Source: Roseiarcus sp963832305 (GTDB taxonomy: Bacteria > Pseudomonadota > Alphaproteobacteria > Rhizobiales > Beijerinckiaceae). Taken from it: a DNA stretch of 64,000 nucleotides. The stretch is from positions 124,001 through 188,000 of the forward strand of contig CAWHTU010000005.1 of assembly GCA_963832305.1 (NCBI GenBank). Reading direction: 5' to 3'. The notes beneath the pieces were generated by a model. The model saw nothing but the letters and a program-made list of their open reading frames with translations, ran no database searches and was not told the DNA's origin. Positions 10,403 to 19,883 of this stretch are shown piece after piece. The stretch's first letter is position 1. Each line of letters opens with the position of its first letter. The translations under genes and the position numbers were made by a program.

Positions 10403-11158
10403 ATGGCCAATCTCGCCAATCCGACGGTGTTCGTCGACCTTTCGCGGCGCGTGCTGCCCTGGCTCGCTGCGGCGACGGCGGCTTTGTTCGCCGTCGGGCT
10501 CTTCCTCTCGTTCACCGCCCCGCCCGACTATCAGCAGGGCGAGACGGTCAAGATCATGTATCTGCATGTGCCGGCGGCCTGGATGGCGACCTTCGTCTAT
10601 GGCGTCATGGCAGTTGCTGCGCTTGGCACGCTCGTCTGGCGCCATCCGCTCGCCGACGCGGCGCAGAAGGCCGCGGCGCCGCTCGGCGCCGGATTCACCT
10701 TCATCTGCCTCGCCACCGGCTCGCTGTGGGGCAAACCGATGTGGGGGACCTATTGGGTCTGGGACGCGCGCCTGACCTCGGTCCTCGTGCTCTTCATCCT
10801 CTATCTCGGTCTGATCGCGCTTTGGCGCGCGATCGATGATCCTGGCCGCGCCGCCCGGGCAGTCGCGATCCTGACCCTGGTCGGCTGCGTCAACCTGCCG
10901 ATCATCAAGTTCTCGGTCGACTGGTGGAACACCCTCCATCAGCCGGCCTCGGTGTTCCGGCTCGGCGGGCCCACGATCGCGCCCGCGTTGCTTTGGCCGC
11001 TGATCGTGATGTCGCTCGCCTTCACCTGCCTCTTTCTCACGCTGCATGTGATGGCGATCCGCAACGAGATCCTGCGCCGGCGCATCGCCCGCGCCACCAT
11101 GCTGGCCGCGGCCGAGGGCGACCGGCTCGAGCCGGGATTCGCGGCGGGAGGCGCCTGA
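10403..11158 (+). CDS. ccmC: Heme exporter protein CcmC
   Basis: Inner-membrane protein that loads heme onto CcmE. It has 251 residues and six membrane segments, with the tryptophan-rich heme loop WGKPMWGTYWVWDARLTS around residue 115-130 and the flanking His in YLHVPAAWMA. A second conserved His-containing region, VDWWNTLHQPAS, lies near residue 175-185. Its TGA overlaps the ATG of ccmD (ATGA type), and ccmG overlaps ccmD, so ccmCDG form a tight operon. AAGGCGG upstream supports the start. Confidence 0.96.
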   Translation: MANLANPTVFVDLSRRVLPWLAAATAALFAVGLFLSFTAPPDYQQGETVKIMYLHVPAAWMATFVYGVMAVAALGTLVWRHPLADAAQKAAAPLGAGFTFICLATGSLWGKPMWGTYWVWDARLTSVLVLFILYLGLIALWRAIDDPGRAARAVAILTLVGCVNLPIIKFSVDWWNTLHQPASVFRLGGPTIAPALLWPLIVMSLAFTCLFLTLHVMAIRNEILRRRIARATMLAAAEGDRLEPGFAAGGA

Positions 11159-11334
11159 TGGCCGACCCGCATCTCGGCTTTGTCGTCGCGGCCTATGCGG
11201 TCGCGGCGGCGACGATCGCGGCCATGATCGGCGCGGTGGTCCTGGACGGCCGCCGTCTCAACGCTCAGATGGAGAAGGCGGCGCGCGCGCTCGATTCGGC
11301 GCGCGCCGGCTCGCAGGATGCGGCGCGCCGATGA
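11158..11334 (+). CDS. ccmD: Heme exporter protein CcmD
   Basis: Small single-span membrane protein (58 residues) that helps the CcmABC complex release holo-CcmE. It reads MADPHLGFVVAAYAVAAATI through one transmembrane helix and ends in a charged cytoplasmic tail (DGRRLNAQMEKAARALDSA). The start overlaps the ccmC stop by one base, and the stop overlaps the ccmG start by four bases, the usual tight arrangement. Confidence 0.9.
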   Translation: MADPHLGFVVAAYAVAAATIAAMIGAVVLDGRRLNAQMEKAARALDSARAGSQDAARR

Positions 11335-11909
11335 GCACGGACGCCGAAACCGGCCCTCGCCCCCGCCGCTGGCTCGCCTATCTGCCGCTCGCGGTCTTTG
11401 CGGCCCTCGCCTGGCTCCTGTTCGAGCGGCTCTATGCCGGCGATCCCGCGAGCATTCCCTCGACGCTGATCGGCCAGTCCGCGCCGCGGCTCGACCTGCG
11501 CGGCCTCGACGGCGCGACGGGCCTGACCGACGCCGACTTGCGCTCGGGCCATGTGAGTGTGGTCAACATCTTCGCCTCGTGGTGCGAGCCCTGCCATTAC
11601 GAACACGCGTTCCTGATGGCGCTCGCCGCCGATCCGTCGCTCAAAGCCAAAGGCGTCGCGGTCTTTGGCGTCGCCCAGAAGGACTCGGCCGAAAATATCC
11701 GCCGCTTCCTCGGCGCCAAGGGCGACCCTTACGCCAAGGTCGGCCTCGATCAGGACGGGCGCGCCGGCATCGATTGGGGCGTCTACGGCGTGCCGGAAAC
11801 CTTCATCGTCAGGGGCGACGGGTCCTTGGCGTTCAAGCTCGTCGGGCCGATGACGGCCGCGACGCTCGAGAGCGAAATCAAGCCGCAGATATTGAAGGCG
11901 ATGAATTAG
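11331..11909 (+). CDS. ccmG: Thiol:disulfide interchange protein CcmG/DsbE
   Basis: Periplasmic, membrane-anchored thioredoxin-fold protein that reduces apocytochrome c before heme attachment. It has 192 residues: a signal anchor (WLAYLPLAVFAALAWLLF) at residues 14-31, the active site NIFASWCEPCHYEH (CxxC) and the cis-proline region YGVPETFIV. It is the last gene of the ccmCDG operon. No ccmE, ccmF or ccmH is in the window, so the rest of the pathway must be elsewhere. Confidence 0.95.
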   Translation: MSTDAETGPRPRRWLAYLPLAVFAALAWLLFERLYAGDPASIPSTLIGQSAPRLDLRGLDGATGLTDADLRSGHVSVVNIFASWCEPCHYEHAFLMALAADPSLKAKGVAVFGVAQKDSAENIRRFLGAKGDPYAKVGLDQDGRAGIDWGVYGVPETFIVRGDGSLAFKLVGPMTAATLESEIKPQILKAMN

Positions 11910-11957
11910 GGCGGCTGACCATGACCGCCGGAGCCATTCCGCTGCCGCCGGCGCACT

Positions 11958-12509
11958 TCATCGCGGCTTTGGCAACAGAGATTCCAGCGCCATGAGAAGC
12001 GCCATCTGAATCGCCGACTCGATGAGCGGGCGCGTAGCGGGCGTCGCCGGGATGGCTCCGATCAGATCGTCGACGCCATTTTCCAGGGCGTCGCTCAGTT
12101 GGGCCGCGCCGGTCCGAATATGCGAGCTCGCAGCGCTCATCAGCGCCTGCCGCTTGGCCTCTGCGCGGTCGCGAAACACGTCCTTCGCCGAGCGCGCCAG
12201 GGCGCCGGCCGCGTTGCGAACGGAGCCTCGCGCATTGAGACCGTCGCCGGATCGGGATCGAGCCAGCGCAAACGCCAACAGCCCGATCCCCAAACCGATC
12301 AGCGCCGTCGGGACAGGGTGACGGCGCGCGCCGAAATCGAAAACCGCCGCTGGGGTAATGTCACGCAGTCCGCTCTCCTCCGCAATCTCGTCGGCGAGGT
12401 TGGAGGGCGTGAGGTTGGCCCTGAGCTGGGCCCAGGTCGACCTTAAGTCAGCGCGAGCCCTGTCGGCCTCTTGCTCATACTCGACCGGCTTGAGGGCATG
12501 GTCCTGCAA
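11958..12509 (-). CDS. DUF3618-type membrane-associated protein
   Basis: 183-residue protein, last gene of a three-gene minus-strand operon. An N-terminal charged helix (YEQEADRARADLRSTWAQL, residues 9-27) of the DUF3618 type is followed by one membrane segment (HPVPTALIGLGIGLLAFALARS) and a helical tail ending LLMALESLLPKPR. Proteins of this type are co-encoded with holin-like and DUF883/CsbD proteins in rhizobia and are thought to act in envelope stress; the exact role is unknown. It converges on ccmG. Confidence 0.8.
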   Translation of the reverse strand: MQDHALKPVEYEQEADRARADLRSTWAQLRANLTPSNLADEIAEESGLRDITPAAVFDFGARRHPVPTALIGLGIGLLAFALARSRSGDGLNARGSVRNAAGALARSAKDVFRDRAEAKRQALMSAASSHIRTGAAQLSDALENGVDDLIGAIPATPATRPLIESAIQMALLMALESLLPKPR

Positions 12510-12510
12510 T

Positions 12511-12873
12511 TCAGCGTCTCCCCAGAAGCGAGGACAACTGCGCGAAGCTGCGCGCAGGCAGCAGTTTCTCGGGCCGCAGAGCCTTGCCGCCGGAACGCAG
12601 CAGCAGGAAGCCGACGATCAGCGCGACGACCGCCACGATGAGGCATGCGCCGTCCAGCGGAACTCCGAGCCGAACCAGAAAAGCGCTCGCCGCCGCAAAA
12701 AGAAAGATCAACCCCACAAACGCTATCGCCGCGCCTGCAGCGAGCGCAGTCGCCCCCGACGAAAGGGAGCCAGCGCTCTGCGCCAGCTCCGCCCTCGCCA
12801 GGTCGATTTCTATGGTGATTAGCCGTTGAACCTGCCTGATCAGCTCAACGATCAGTTGAGGCGTAGTCGCCAT
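12511..12873 (-). CDS. Holin-superfamily III / YqjE-like membrane protein
   Basis: 120-residue protein with an amphipathic N-terminal helix (VELIRQVQRLITIEIDLARAE) and two membrane segments (about residues 40-66 and 72-94). This matches the PF07332 'phage holin' family, which in bacteria is a chromosomal stress-associated membrane protein rather than a phage gene; nothing phage-like is nearby. It sits between the CsbD/DUF883-like gene and the DUF3618 gene, like the E. coli yqjD-yqjE neighbourhood. Confidence 0.83.
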   Translation of the reverse strand: MATTPQLIVELIRQVQRLITIEIDLARAELAQSAGSLSSGATALAAGAAIAFVGLIFLFAAASAFLVRLGVPLDGACLIVAVVALIVGFLLLRSGGKALRPEKLLPARSFAQLSSLLGRR

Positions 12874-12900
12874 ATGCGACCTCCCATGCCAGGAGCCGCA

Positions 12901-13374
12901 TTAAGTCATCTTGCCGATCAGCACCCCGATCAGAGCAGCCACTGCCACCGCGCTCCACGGATTCCTGCGGATGCGCGTACCCATGTCCTCCTCGATCGTG
13001 GCCAGCTTGTCCTGAGCCATGGCCGCCGATTGCGAAAGATTGTCGCTCGCCGATCCAACCGCGCTCATGACCTGATCTCGCGTCGTCGACGCCTGCCGTT
13101 GCACAAGCGCGGTCACGGTCTGGGTGAGTTTGGCGATTTCGTCCTGGATCCCGGTGAGGTCGATCGACGAGGCTGCGTCGATGCCTGTCGCGACGGCGTC
13201 CTTTGCGCTGCCGATCGCGTCCTTTGCGCTTCCCGCGGCCGACTGAGCCTTGCCCACGACTTCGTCGTAGCGGCCCTGGGCCATCGTTGATTTGTCCTTG
13301 AGCAGATTGCCGGCCATCTGCTCGCCCTGTCCGAATGCGCTCCGCCCGGCGCCCTCGAGATTATCTCTGTTCAT
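12901..13374 (-). CDS. CsbD-like/DUF883-like stress protein
   Basis: 157-residue protein that joins two stress motifs. Residues 1-45 are CsbD-like (MNRDNLEGAGRSAFGQGEQ, then YDEVVGKAQSAAG). The rest is a helical DUF883 (ElaB/YqjD)-like region ending in a C-terminal membrane anchor (IRRNPWSAVAVAALIGVLIG). YqjD/ElaB proteins tether ribosomes or the membrane in stationary phase in E. coli. First gene of the operon with the holin-like and DUF3618 genes. An EcfG-type promoter motif lies 31 bases upstream (13405-13429). Confidence 0.85.
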   Translation of the reverse strand: MNRDNLEGAGRSAFGQGEQMAGNLLKDKSTMAQGRYDEVVGKAQSAAGSAKDAIGSAKDAVATGIDAASSIDLTGIQDEIAKLTQTVTALVQRQASTTRDQVMSAVGSASDNLSQSAAMAQDKLATIEEDMGTRIRRNPWSAVAVAALIGVLIGKMT

Positions 13375-13404
13375 TATGATTCTCCTTCGTCGGCTACGCG
13401 GGAC

Positions 13405-13429
13405 TACGCGTCAGATCGCAACTTGTTCC
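13405..13429 (-). promoter_or_regulatory. EcfG (general stress sigma)-type promoter motif
   Basis: On the minus strand GGAAC (13429-13425), 16 bases, then CGTA (13408-13405), close to the alphaproteobacterial EcfG consensus GGAAC-N16/17-CGTT. It is about 31 bases upstream of the csbD-like start, the right place and direction. Seen by eye; not scored with a matrix. Confidence 0.6.
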
Positions 13430-13590
13430 CAAAAAGCTCGGGTTTCTTTCGGGGGAGCGAAGGGAGCAGCGGCCAGGGGAAGGTTTGTGGCGATCTTGCA
13501 GGCCGCGCGACGCCTGCGCCGCGCTTGTCTCCCGTCGCCCGAAAAGGCCGCCGCGCTGCCGTGTCTTCGTACCCGATCGCGCGATGCTGA

Positions 13591-14436
13591 CTAGGGTTGC
13601 GGCCCCCACAGGCGCAGTTCATGCTCGGCGCGAAAGACGTTGCTGTAGAGGCCGTTGATCCACTGCCGACCGCTCGAGGTCACGTTCAGGTAGCGGATGG
13701 CGTCCTGAATGAATGGAGATACGCTCTCCCAGTAGAATTGCGGATATTGGTCGACCATGTCGGCGGGCGATTCGTAGCCGAGCTGCCTGGTCAGGCCGAC
13801 CTCCTCGAATTCGTGGTAGAGGGCGTTGGCCTTCCTTAGATAGTGCGGATCGCCGAGCTGACCGACGAGGTCGGCGGCCCGCAGGAGCGCCGCCCATTCT
13901 CCAACGTCGTGGACGTCGGGCGCGGAAGAATATGGAAAGCGGGTGTGCTCGATCGCCGCCGCGATCAGCGGGGCGTCGAGCTCTTCGACCTGCCCCAGCC
14001 GATCCAATACGAAGAGCTTCGACCGTTCGACATGATAGGGCGCAAGCGCAGCGTCGGACGAGCCGCGCGGCAGTTTCACCTTTCGCCCGCTGGCGTCGAT
14101 GACGAGGCCGTCGCTCCCGTCCCCCTTAACAATCCCGCGGACGTATCCGATGTCATGCGCTAGACAAGCGGCGATGAAATTCGAATATTCGACCGGCGTC
14201 GAATCGATCAGCAGCGCCCGCCCTTTGAAGATGTCGTGGCCGGCCAGGGTGATGAGCATCGTATGCTCGACGTTGTGATAGAGGGCGTCGCTGTTGCCGA
14301 TGCATTCCAGGGTGAGCTGCGCAGCGAAGGGAATGACTTCGGCCAGGCGCACATGCGACCGCCCGAACCTATCCTTCATGTCGGCGGCAAGGAACGAGCC
14401 TAGCGCGTCGGCCGCGAGCTTGGGCAGCGTGATCAT
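13591..14436 (-). CDS. HD-domain metal-dependent phosphohydrolase
   Basis: 281-residue cytoplasmic protein with an HD-type core: YHNVEHTMLIT (residues about 53-63) and CLAHDIGYVRG (about 91-101) supply the His and His-Asp metal ligands, and a later IEHTRFPYS adds another His. A conserved family in alphaproteobacteria of unknown substrate; nucleotide or cyclic-nucleotide hydrolysis is possible. It is the neighbour of the csbD operon but separated from it by about 215 bp, and I see no clear promoter of its own. Confidence 0.82.
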   Translation of the reverse strand: MITLPKLAADALGSFLAADMKDRFGRSHVRLAEVIPFAAQLTLECIGNSDALYHNVEHTMLITLAGHDIFKGRALLIDSTPVEYSNFIAACLAHDIGYVRGIVKGDGSDGLVIDASGRKVKLPRGSSDAALAPYHVERSKLFVLDRLGQVEELDAPLIAAAIEHTRFPYSSAPDVHDVGEWAALLRAADLVGQLGDPHYLRKANALYHEFEEVGLTRQLGYESPADMVDQYPQFYWESVSPFIQDAIRYLNVTSSGRQWINGLYSNVFRAEHELRLWGPQP

Positions 14437-14644
14437 GAATTGTCTCGACGATAGAGCTAACGGCGGACCGCCGCACCTACCTTAGACCATGACGCGCCCA
14501 GGCGGAATCGCCGCCGCGAGGGGCGCGCCGAGAGACGCCCATTTCTCGGCGCCCTCATGGCGACACGGCGACCCACGAGTTGTCGGCAGCAAACGCGGGC
14601 TCTCGCTACCTGTTCGGGCCGGCGCCTGCCGCTCCGGTTCCGCG

Positions 14645-15899
14645 CTAACCCTTGAATTCGACGATGTAGAGCCCGGCGGAGAAGTCCGTGACGTAGCAGA
14701 GCGCGTTCTTGTCGACGAACACGTCGGCTGAGTGCAGGACGACGGGGCGATTGGGCCGGGGGTCCATCCACTTGGTGGGCGGCGGGGGAACAAAGGCGCC
14801 GATTTCCTTCGGCCGCAGCTGGTCCCGGATGTCGTACACGCGCAAGCCGGCGTTCTGATAGGTCGCGAAGATGATGTCCTCGGAGACGAACGACCCCGGC
14901 CGGTTCTCGTGTACGTTGTGCGGTCCGAAATGCCCGCCGACCTTGAGGTAATCCTTGTCGGACGGCGCCGGGAAGGTCGATATGCTGATCGGGTTCGACT
15001 TCACCTGGTTGTCGAAGACCCATATCGGCTTGAACCCGTCCTCCTGGTTATCGAGCACCGTTTCGTCGACCACGATGAGGAGGTTGCGGTTCGGCAACGG
15101 CAACGCGTTATGGGTTCCGCCGCCGAATGGCGGCGCCCATGTCTTGTGAACGATGAGCTTCGGTTTTGCCTTGTCCTTGACGTCGACGACCGCGAGGCAG
15201 GCGTCGCGCCAGGAGCAATAGGCGATGTCGTCCCGCACGATCGGGATGATGCAGGCCGAACCGTCCGTTCTTGCTTGGCCAGTTGGGGACCTCGCCGGCC
15301 GCCTTGTTCATTCCGGGCAGCCAGTACTTGCCGGCCAGCGCCGGCTTTTTCGGATCGGCCATGTCGATCGCAATCATGATGTAATCGGTGAAGCCGTCGA
15401 GAAGCGCCGATGCGTAGGCCCAGCGTCCGCCGACATAGTAGATTCGATGCAAACCGGTGCCGTCGACCGGCATGAAGCCGATCTGCCTGGGCTCGGCCGG
15501 CTTCGAAACGTCATAGACCGCCATGCCCGCCGACCAGTTGCGCGCCTCGGGTTTCTCGGCGGCGTGATGGTCGACCGATCCCTTGTAATAGTTCTTCTCC
15601 TCGGCGAGTTCGGGCTGGGCGAACATGTCCTTGTTGTGCACGACAAGCAGCAGATCGTCGGCGACCTGCAGGTGCAGAGTCCAGGTATTCGCCGGGGCGG
15701 CGTGATGGGCGACGAACTTCGGCGCTTTCGGATCGCGCACGTCTACGACCGAGAAACCCTTGGAGAAAATATGACCGATGTAGGCATAGCCCTTGTGCAC
15801 CATGACCTGCACGCCGTCGCTGCGCCCGCCTTGGTCGCTATGACCGATCAGCTTCAGATTGCTGGTCGCGTAATCCGGTTTCTGGACGGAGCTTGGCAT
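14645..15899 (-). CDS. LVIVD-repeat beta-propeller-like protein (one frameshift)
   Basis: Last gene of the ribose-type ABC operon. LVIVD-type repeats are visible as FSVVDVRDPKAPKFV, MAVYDVSKPAEPRQIG, LAVVDVKDKAKPKLIV and LRVYDIRDQLRPKEIG, spaced along about 417 corrected residues. The family forms a beta-propeller. The start at 15899 (MPSSVQKPDYATSN) has no signal peptide, so the protein is probably cytoplasmic. The frame breaks near 15260, just before the third repeat. Role unknown; being in an ABC importer operon suggests it acts on or senses the imported compound. TAG at 14645-14647. Confidence 0.8.
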
Positions 15900-16017
15900 C
15901 GGTTCACCTTTTGCAGTTTCGAAGGGCGTCGACAATTGACGCCGCGCCCGCGAGGCGCGGCGTTTTCTTGAGAGAGCGGCGGACGTCGCGAGAGCATCCG
16001 CCGCCGGGCGCCACCGG

Positions 16018-17145
16018 CTACTTAACGCCCCAGATCTTCTTATATTCGTCGCGGTAGCCGTTGCCGGGATCAAACTTGTTGTCGGGCCCGCCGTCCTTGT
16101 CGAGATTTTCGGCGGTGAACAGGTGCACGTGCGGCACAAAGCCGCTCGGCTTGTCGCCGGCCAGCGCCCGGTTCATCTCGTCGATCATGATCCAGCCCTG
16201 AAGGTTGAGCGGCTCGGCGACAGTCGCGATCTGGTACTGTTTGTCGCGGATGCGCTTGAACGCTGGAACGGAGCCGTCGCCCGCGGAGATCTGTTGCGGG
16301 GAGCCGGTGGCCGGATCGACGCCGGCGGCCTGCAGGGAAGGCGCGGAGAAGTCGTAGTAGAGGTCGTTCACCGCGATCGAATACGTCCAGTCCTTGCCAT
16401 ACTTCGAGAGCAGCGAAGTGGTGAGCTGGCCCATCCGGTTGGAAAGATCGGCGATCGGGGTGTCGGCGACCGCGAGGACCTTGCAGCCTTTGCAACCTTC
16501 GACGGCGGCGCGCTCGGCGTTCGTCTTGGCGGTCGCGATCGCATAGATCGAATCGGTGAACAGGATAACCCCGGCATGGCCGCCCGACTTCACGACCGCC
16601 TCGAGGCCGGCCGAAGTTGCGACTTCGGTGGGATCGGTCGTCACATTGGTGAACACGGAGGGAATGCCTTCGACCGCCCCGGGCTTCGGACCGGCGTGCC
16701 AGCCGACGATCTTGATGCCGGCGGCGGCGGCCTGCTCGAGCAGCGGCTGCTGCTCGGCCGAGTCGATTCCGGCGTTCAGTATTCCGTCGGGTTTCATCGC
16801 GATCGCCTGCTGGAGCGCAGTTGCGTGGCCGGGAACGGTGCCCTGGCCGTCGAGCTGTCGCACATCCCAACCGAGCGCCTTGGCGGCTTCCTTGGCGCCT
16901 TCGCCGGCGCCTTGTGCGCCGCCGTTGCGCTGGTCGGTCGAGACAATGACGATCAGCTTCTTTCCGACGGCCTTCGGCCCCGTCGTCGGTCCATCCCATT
17001 TGGTGACCGGCGCCGCGACATTCTGGAGAAACGCCTTCGCCTTCTCCATATAGGCGGCGTCGTCGTCAGCCCGCGCCACGCCCATGCCCAGCGAGAGGGC
17101 GCCCCCCGACAGGAGTCCCCCTAGGATCATTCTTTTCGATACCAT
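16018..17145 (-). CDS. Sugar ABC transporter periplasmic substrate-binding protein (RbsB type)
   Basis: Periplasmic sugar-binding protein of the Peripla_BP_4 family, 375 residues. A signal peptide (MVSKRMILGGLLSGGALSLG, cleavage after ARA near residue 26) precedes the binding core with VIVSTDQRNGGAQG, PDGILNAGIDS and IKIVGWHAG. GGGAGGAAT upstream fixes the start at 17145. The third gene of an operon read from 19817 down to 14645 (ATPase, permease, binding protein, LVIVD protein). The ligand is not deducible; the nearby 2-hydroxyacid dehydrogenase and GntR regulator suggest a sugar or sugar acid. Confidence 0.9.
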   Translation of the reverse strand: MVSKRMILGGLLSGGALSLGMGVARADDDAAYMEKAKAFLQNVAAPVTKWDGPTTGPKAVGKKLIVIVSTDQRNGGAQGAGEGAKEAAKALGWDVRQLDGQGTVPGHATALQQAIAMKPDGILNAGIDSAEQQPLLEQAAAAGIKIVGWHAGPKPGAVEGIPSVFTNVTTDPTEVATSAGLEAVVKSGGHAGVILFTDSIYAIATAKTNAERAAVEGCKGCKVLAVADTPIADLSNRMGQLTTSLLSKYGKDWTYSIAVNDLYYDFSAPSLQAAGVDPATGSPQQISAGDGSVPAFKRIRDKQYQIATVAEPLNLQGWIMIDEMNRALAGDKPSGFVPHVHLFTAENLDKDGGPDNKFDPGNGYRDEYKKIWGVK

Positions 17146-17218
17146 TGCATTCCTCCCATGATTGCTGGCCGTTGCTCGGCCCGCGAAGCCGGCGGCGCCG
17201 GCGTTTTGCGCGAGGGTC

Positions 17219-18301
17219 TCAAGCGGCCCTCGCTGCGTTGGTTGACTCGCCTTCCGCCGGCGCGGGTTGCGTTTCGCGAGGCGGCTTCGCGATGGCTCTC
17301 CGCCTTTGCGCGAACGCCGCGAGCGCGATGGCGACGACGAGCGTCGTGCCGTTGAATAGCGGCTCGACGAAGAACGCGCCGCCGAACAGCTGTATCCCCG
17401 ATATGCCGATCGCGAGGATAAGAATCCCGAAAACGGTGCCCCAGACGTTGACGCGACCAGGCCTGATCGTCGTCGACCCGAGAAAGGCGCCGACCAGCGC
17501 GGGCAAGAGAAAGTCAAGTCCGACATTCGCCTGGCCGATCCGCAGCTTCGCCCCGAGCACGCAGCCGGCGAGACCGGTAATGACGCCGGAAGCCGCAAAC
17601 ACACCGATCACGTACGCGCGAACCGGAATGCCGTTCAGCGCCGCCGCCTTTTCATTCGCGCCGATCGCATAAATGAAGCGGCCGACCGGCAGGCGCTCGC
17701 TCGCGATCCACAAAATGATCGCAAGTCCCAGGACGTAAAAAGCCGGGATCGGGATTCCGAGCAGCGACGCGGAGTTGATCGCGAGGAACGCCTTCGGCAG
17801 CGTGCCGGTGACCTGCATGCCGCCGGTGTGCCAGAGGGCGAGGGCGTAGAGAATCGTTCCGGTGCCCAGCGTCGCGACGAACGCGTCGACCTGCGCGACC
17901 TCGACCAATAGCCCATTGATCAGACCGACCGCGCCCGCGCAGACGACGACGAGGATGATCGCGAAGGGCCACGGTACGCCATACCAAACCTGAAAGCTGA
18001 TCGCGAGGATGTGCCACATCACGATGCCGAACCCGACGGTCAGATCGATGCGGCCGGCCATCATCGGCAGGGTCGCGGCGAGCGCGAGCATGGCGACGAT
18101 CGACTTGTCGGCGAGGATCGAGCGCGCGTTCAGCCAAGTCGGAAAAGTGTCGGGGAGGACAATCGAAAAAAAGACGATCAGAAGAAGGGTCAGCAGCGGC
18201 AGCCCGTAAACCGGCAGGAGACGCAGGATCGCCTGGCCACGGGTCAGCGACGCAAGTTCCGGTCGCGTCGGCTCCAGCGCGGCGGACTTGATGGACGGCA
18301 T
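17219..18301 (-). CDS. Sugar ABC transporter permease (RbsC type)
   Basis: 360-residue inner-membrane permease of the BPD_transp_2 family with about ten hydrophobic segments. The EAA-like cytoplasmic loop region includes GANEKAAALNGIPV (residues about 215-228). The N-terminal 20 residues and the C-terminal 15 residues are polar. Encoded 13 bp after the ATPase gene and 73 bp before the binding-protein gene, consistent with a single ribose-type importer. Confidence 0.9.
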   Translation of the reverse strand: MPSIKSAALEPTRPELASLTRGQAILRLLPVYGLPLLTLLLIVFFSIVLPDTFPTWLNARSILADKSIVAMLALAATLPMMAGRIDLTVGFGIVMWHILAISFQVWYGVPWPFAIILVVVCAGAVGLINGLLVEVAQVDAFVATLGTGTILYALALWHTGGMQVTGTLPKAFLAINSASLLGIPIPAFYVLGLAIILWIASERLPVGRFIYAIGANEKAAALNGIPVRAYVIGVFAASGVITGLAGCVLGAKLRIGQANVGLDFLLPALVGAFLGSTTIRPGRVNVWGTVFGILILAIGISGIQLFGGAFFVEPLFNGTTLVVAIALAAFAQRRRAIAKPPRETQPAPAEGESTNAARAA

Positions 18302-18313
18302 CGCTGGCCCCCT

Positions 18314-19817
18314 TCAGACGTCGGCGGCGGCGAGCACGGCCTCGGTCCCCGCGATGTTGGCGGAGGCGGCAGCCAGCAGGTTGCTCGTGGTCAGGTCTTC
18401 GGCGCGAAGCTCCTTTACGATTTTGCCGCGATCGAAGACGAGGGCGCGATGGCAGACCTTGGCGACTTCCTCGAAGTCGGTCGAGACGATGATGATCGCT
18501 GCCCCCGCTTTCAACGCAACCGCGAACAGCCGGTAGATCTCGGCTTTGGCGCCGACGTCCACCCCCGCGGTCGGATCCTCGAACACATAGATCTTCGACT
18601 TGAGGTTCAGCCACCGGCCGACCACAACTTTCTGCTGGTTCCCCCCGGAAAGCAGTTCGATGGCGAGGTTCGGGTCGTTGGGTTTAAGCCCCACCGTTTC
18701 TCCGAGCGCTCGCGCCGCAGCGCACTCCACGCCCGGGGAGAGCCACGCGGTCAACCCGCGGCCATCGGCAACCGGATTTATGAAGAAATTCTCTCGCACC
18801 GAGAGGCCGGGCATGATCGATTCGCCGACCCGGTCGGCGCAGACCAGACTGATGCTGTGCTCAATCGCTGATCCCGGCGAGTTGATGGCGCCGGTTTCGC
18901 CGTCGAGGACGATCTTCCCGCTTCTGAGCGGTTCGACGCCGAAGAGCGCGCGGCTGATCGTCTCCTGCCCCGCGCCACGCAGGCCGACAAAACCCACGAT
19001 CTCGCCGGCATGGACGTCGCAGTCGATCGGCCCGACGGCTCCGGCCACGACGTCGCAGAGGCTGAGCCGCGGTTCGCCCTCGCGCTCGCCCGGCCGCATG
19101 AACACGAGCGACGGCTCCCGGCCGACGATGAGGAGGATCGTTTCATGGGGAGTCGTGTCGGCGACCATTCGCTCGCCGGCAACCCGGCCGTCACGCAACA
19201 CCACCATCCGGTCGGCGATCTCGAACACCTCATCGAGGCGATGCGACACGTAGATCATTCCGACGCCCTGCGCGCGCAGCCGGCGCAATGCGCCGAACAG
19301 GCGCGCGACCTCGTCGGCCGGAAGGCTCGCGGTCGGCTCGTCGAGCACCAGGATCTCAGCGTCGGTGACGAGCGCGCGGGCGATGGCGACCAGCGATTTT
19401 TCGGTGCGGGTGAGACTTCTGGATGCGCAGATCGGGATCGATATCGGCGCCCAGCTTGGCGAGCGCCCGTTCCGCCCGCCTGCGCGCCCACGACCACTTG
19501 ATGAGTCCGAAGCTGCGCGAGTAGCCGAGCGTCAAGCAGATGTTCTCGGTCACGGTCATCCAGTCGATGAGGCCGAGGTCCTGGTGAATGAAGGAAATAG
19601 GCATGCGCCTGACGGCGTGGGTGGTGTCGTAGCCCTTGTAGGAGATGGTCCCGTCGTCGGGCGTGTAGACGCCGGCGATAATCTTGATCAGAGTGGATTT
19701 TCCGGCTCCGTTCTCGCCCAGCAGTGCGACTATTTCTCCGCCGGAAACCGCCATGCTGACATCGTCGAGAGCCTGCGTCCCGCCAAACCGCTTCGAGACG
19801 TTTCTGACCTCAAGCAC
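18314..19817 (-). CDS. Sugar ABC transporter ATPase, duplicated (RbsA type; one frameshift)
   Basis: Two fused ATPase domains of a ribose-type importer, about 500 corrected residues. Domain 1 has LLGENGAGKSTLIK (Walker A) and FIHQDLGLIDWMTV (Q-loop). The frame breaks near 19400, just at the signature region, and resumes at LVAIARALV, Walker B ILVLDEPTASLP and the H-loop VSHRLDEVFE. Domain 2 has a P-loop replaced by VGLRGAGQET, as usual for RbsA, and LSGGNQQKVVVGRWL. Its start is 19817 and it is divergent from the GntR regulator. Confidence 0.9.
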
Positions 19818-19883
19818 GGCCGGGTTCTGCCTTCGCCCGCGGCTGCTGCGACGGACAACGCATGGCCGTCATCCTCCCATTTA

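Noticed and set aside
12511..12873. Holin-family protein as a sign of a prophage
   Set aside because: The family name is historic. Its neighbours are CsbD-like and DUF3618 stress proteins and no phage gene is present; the same holds for the protein at 22472-22861.
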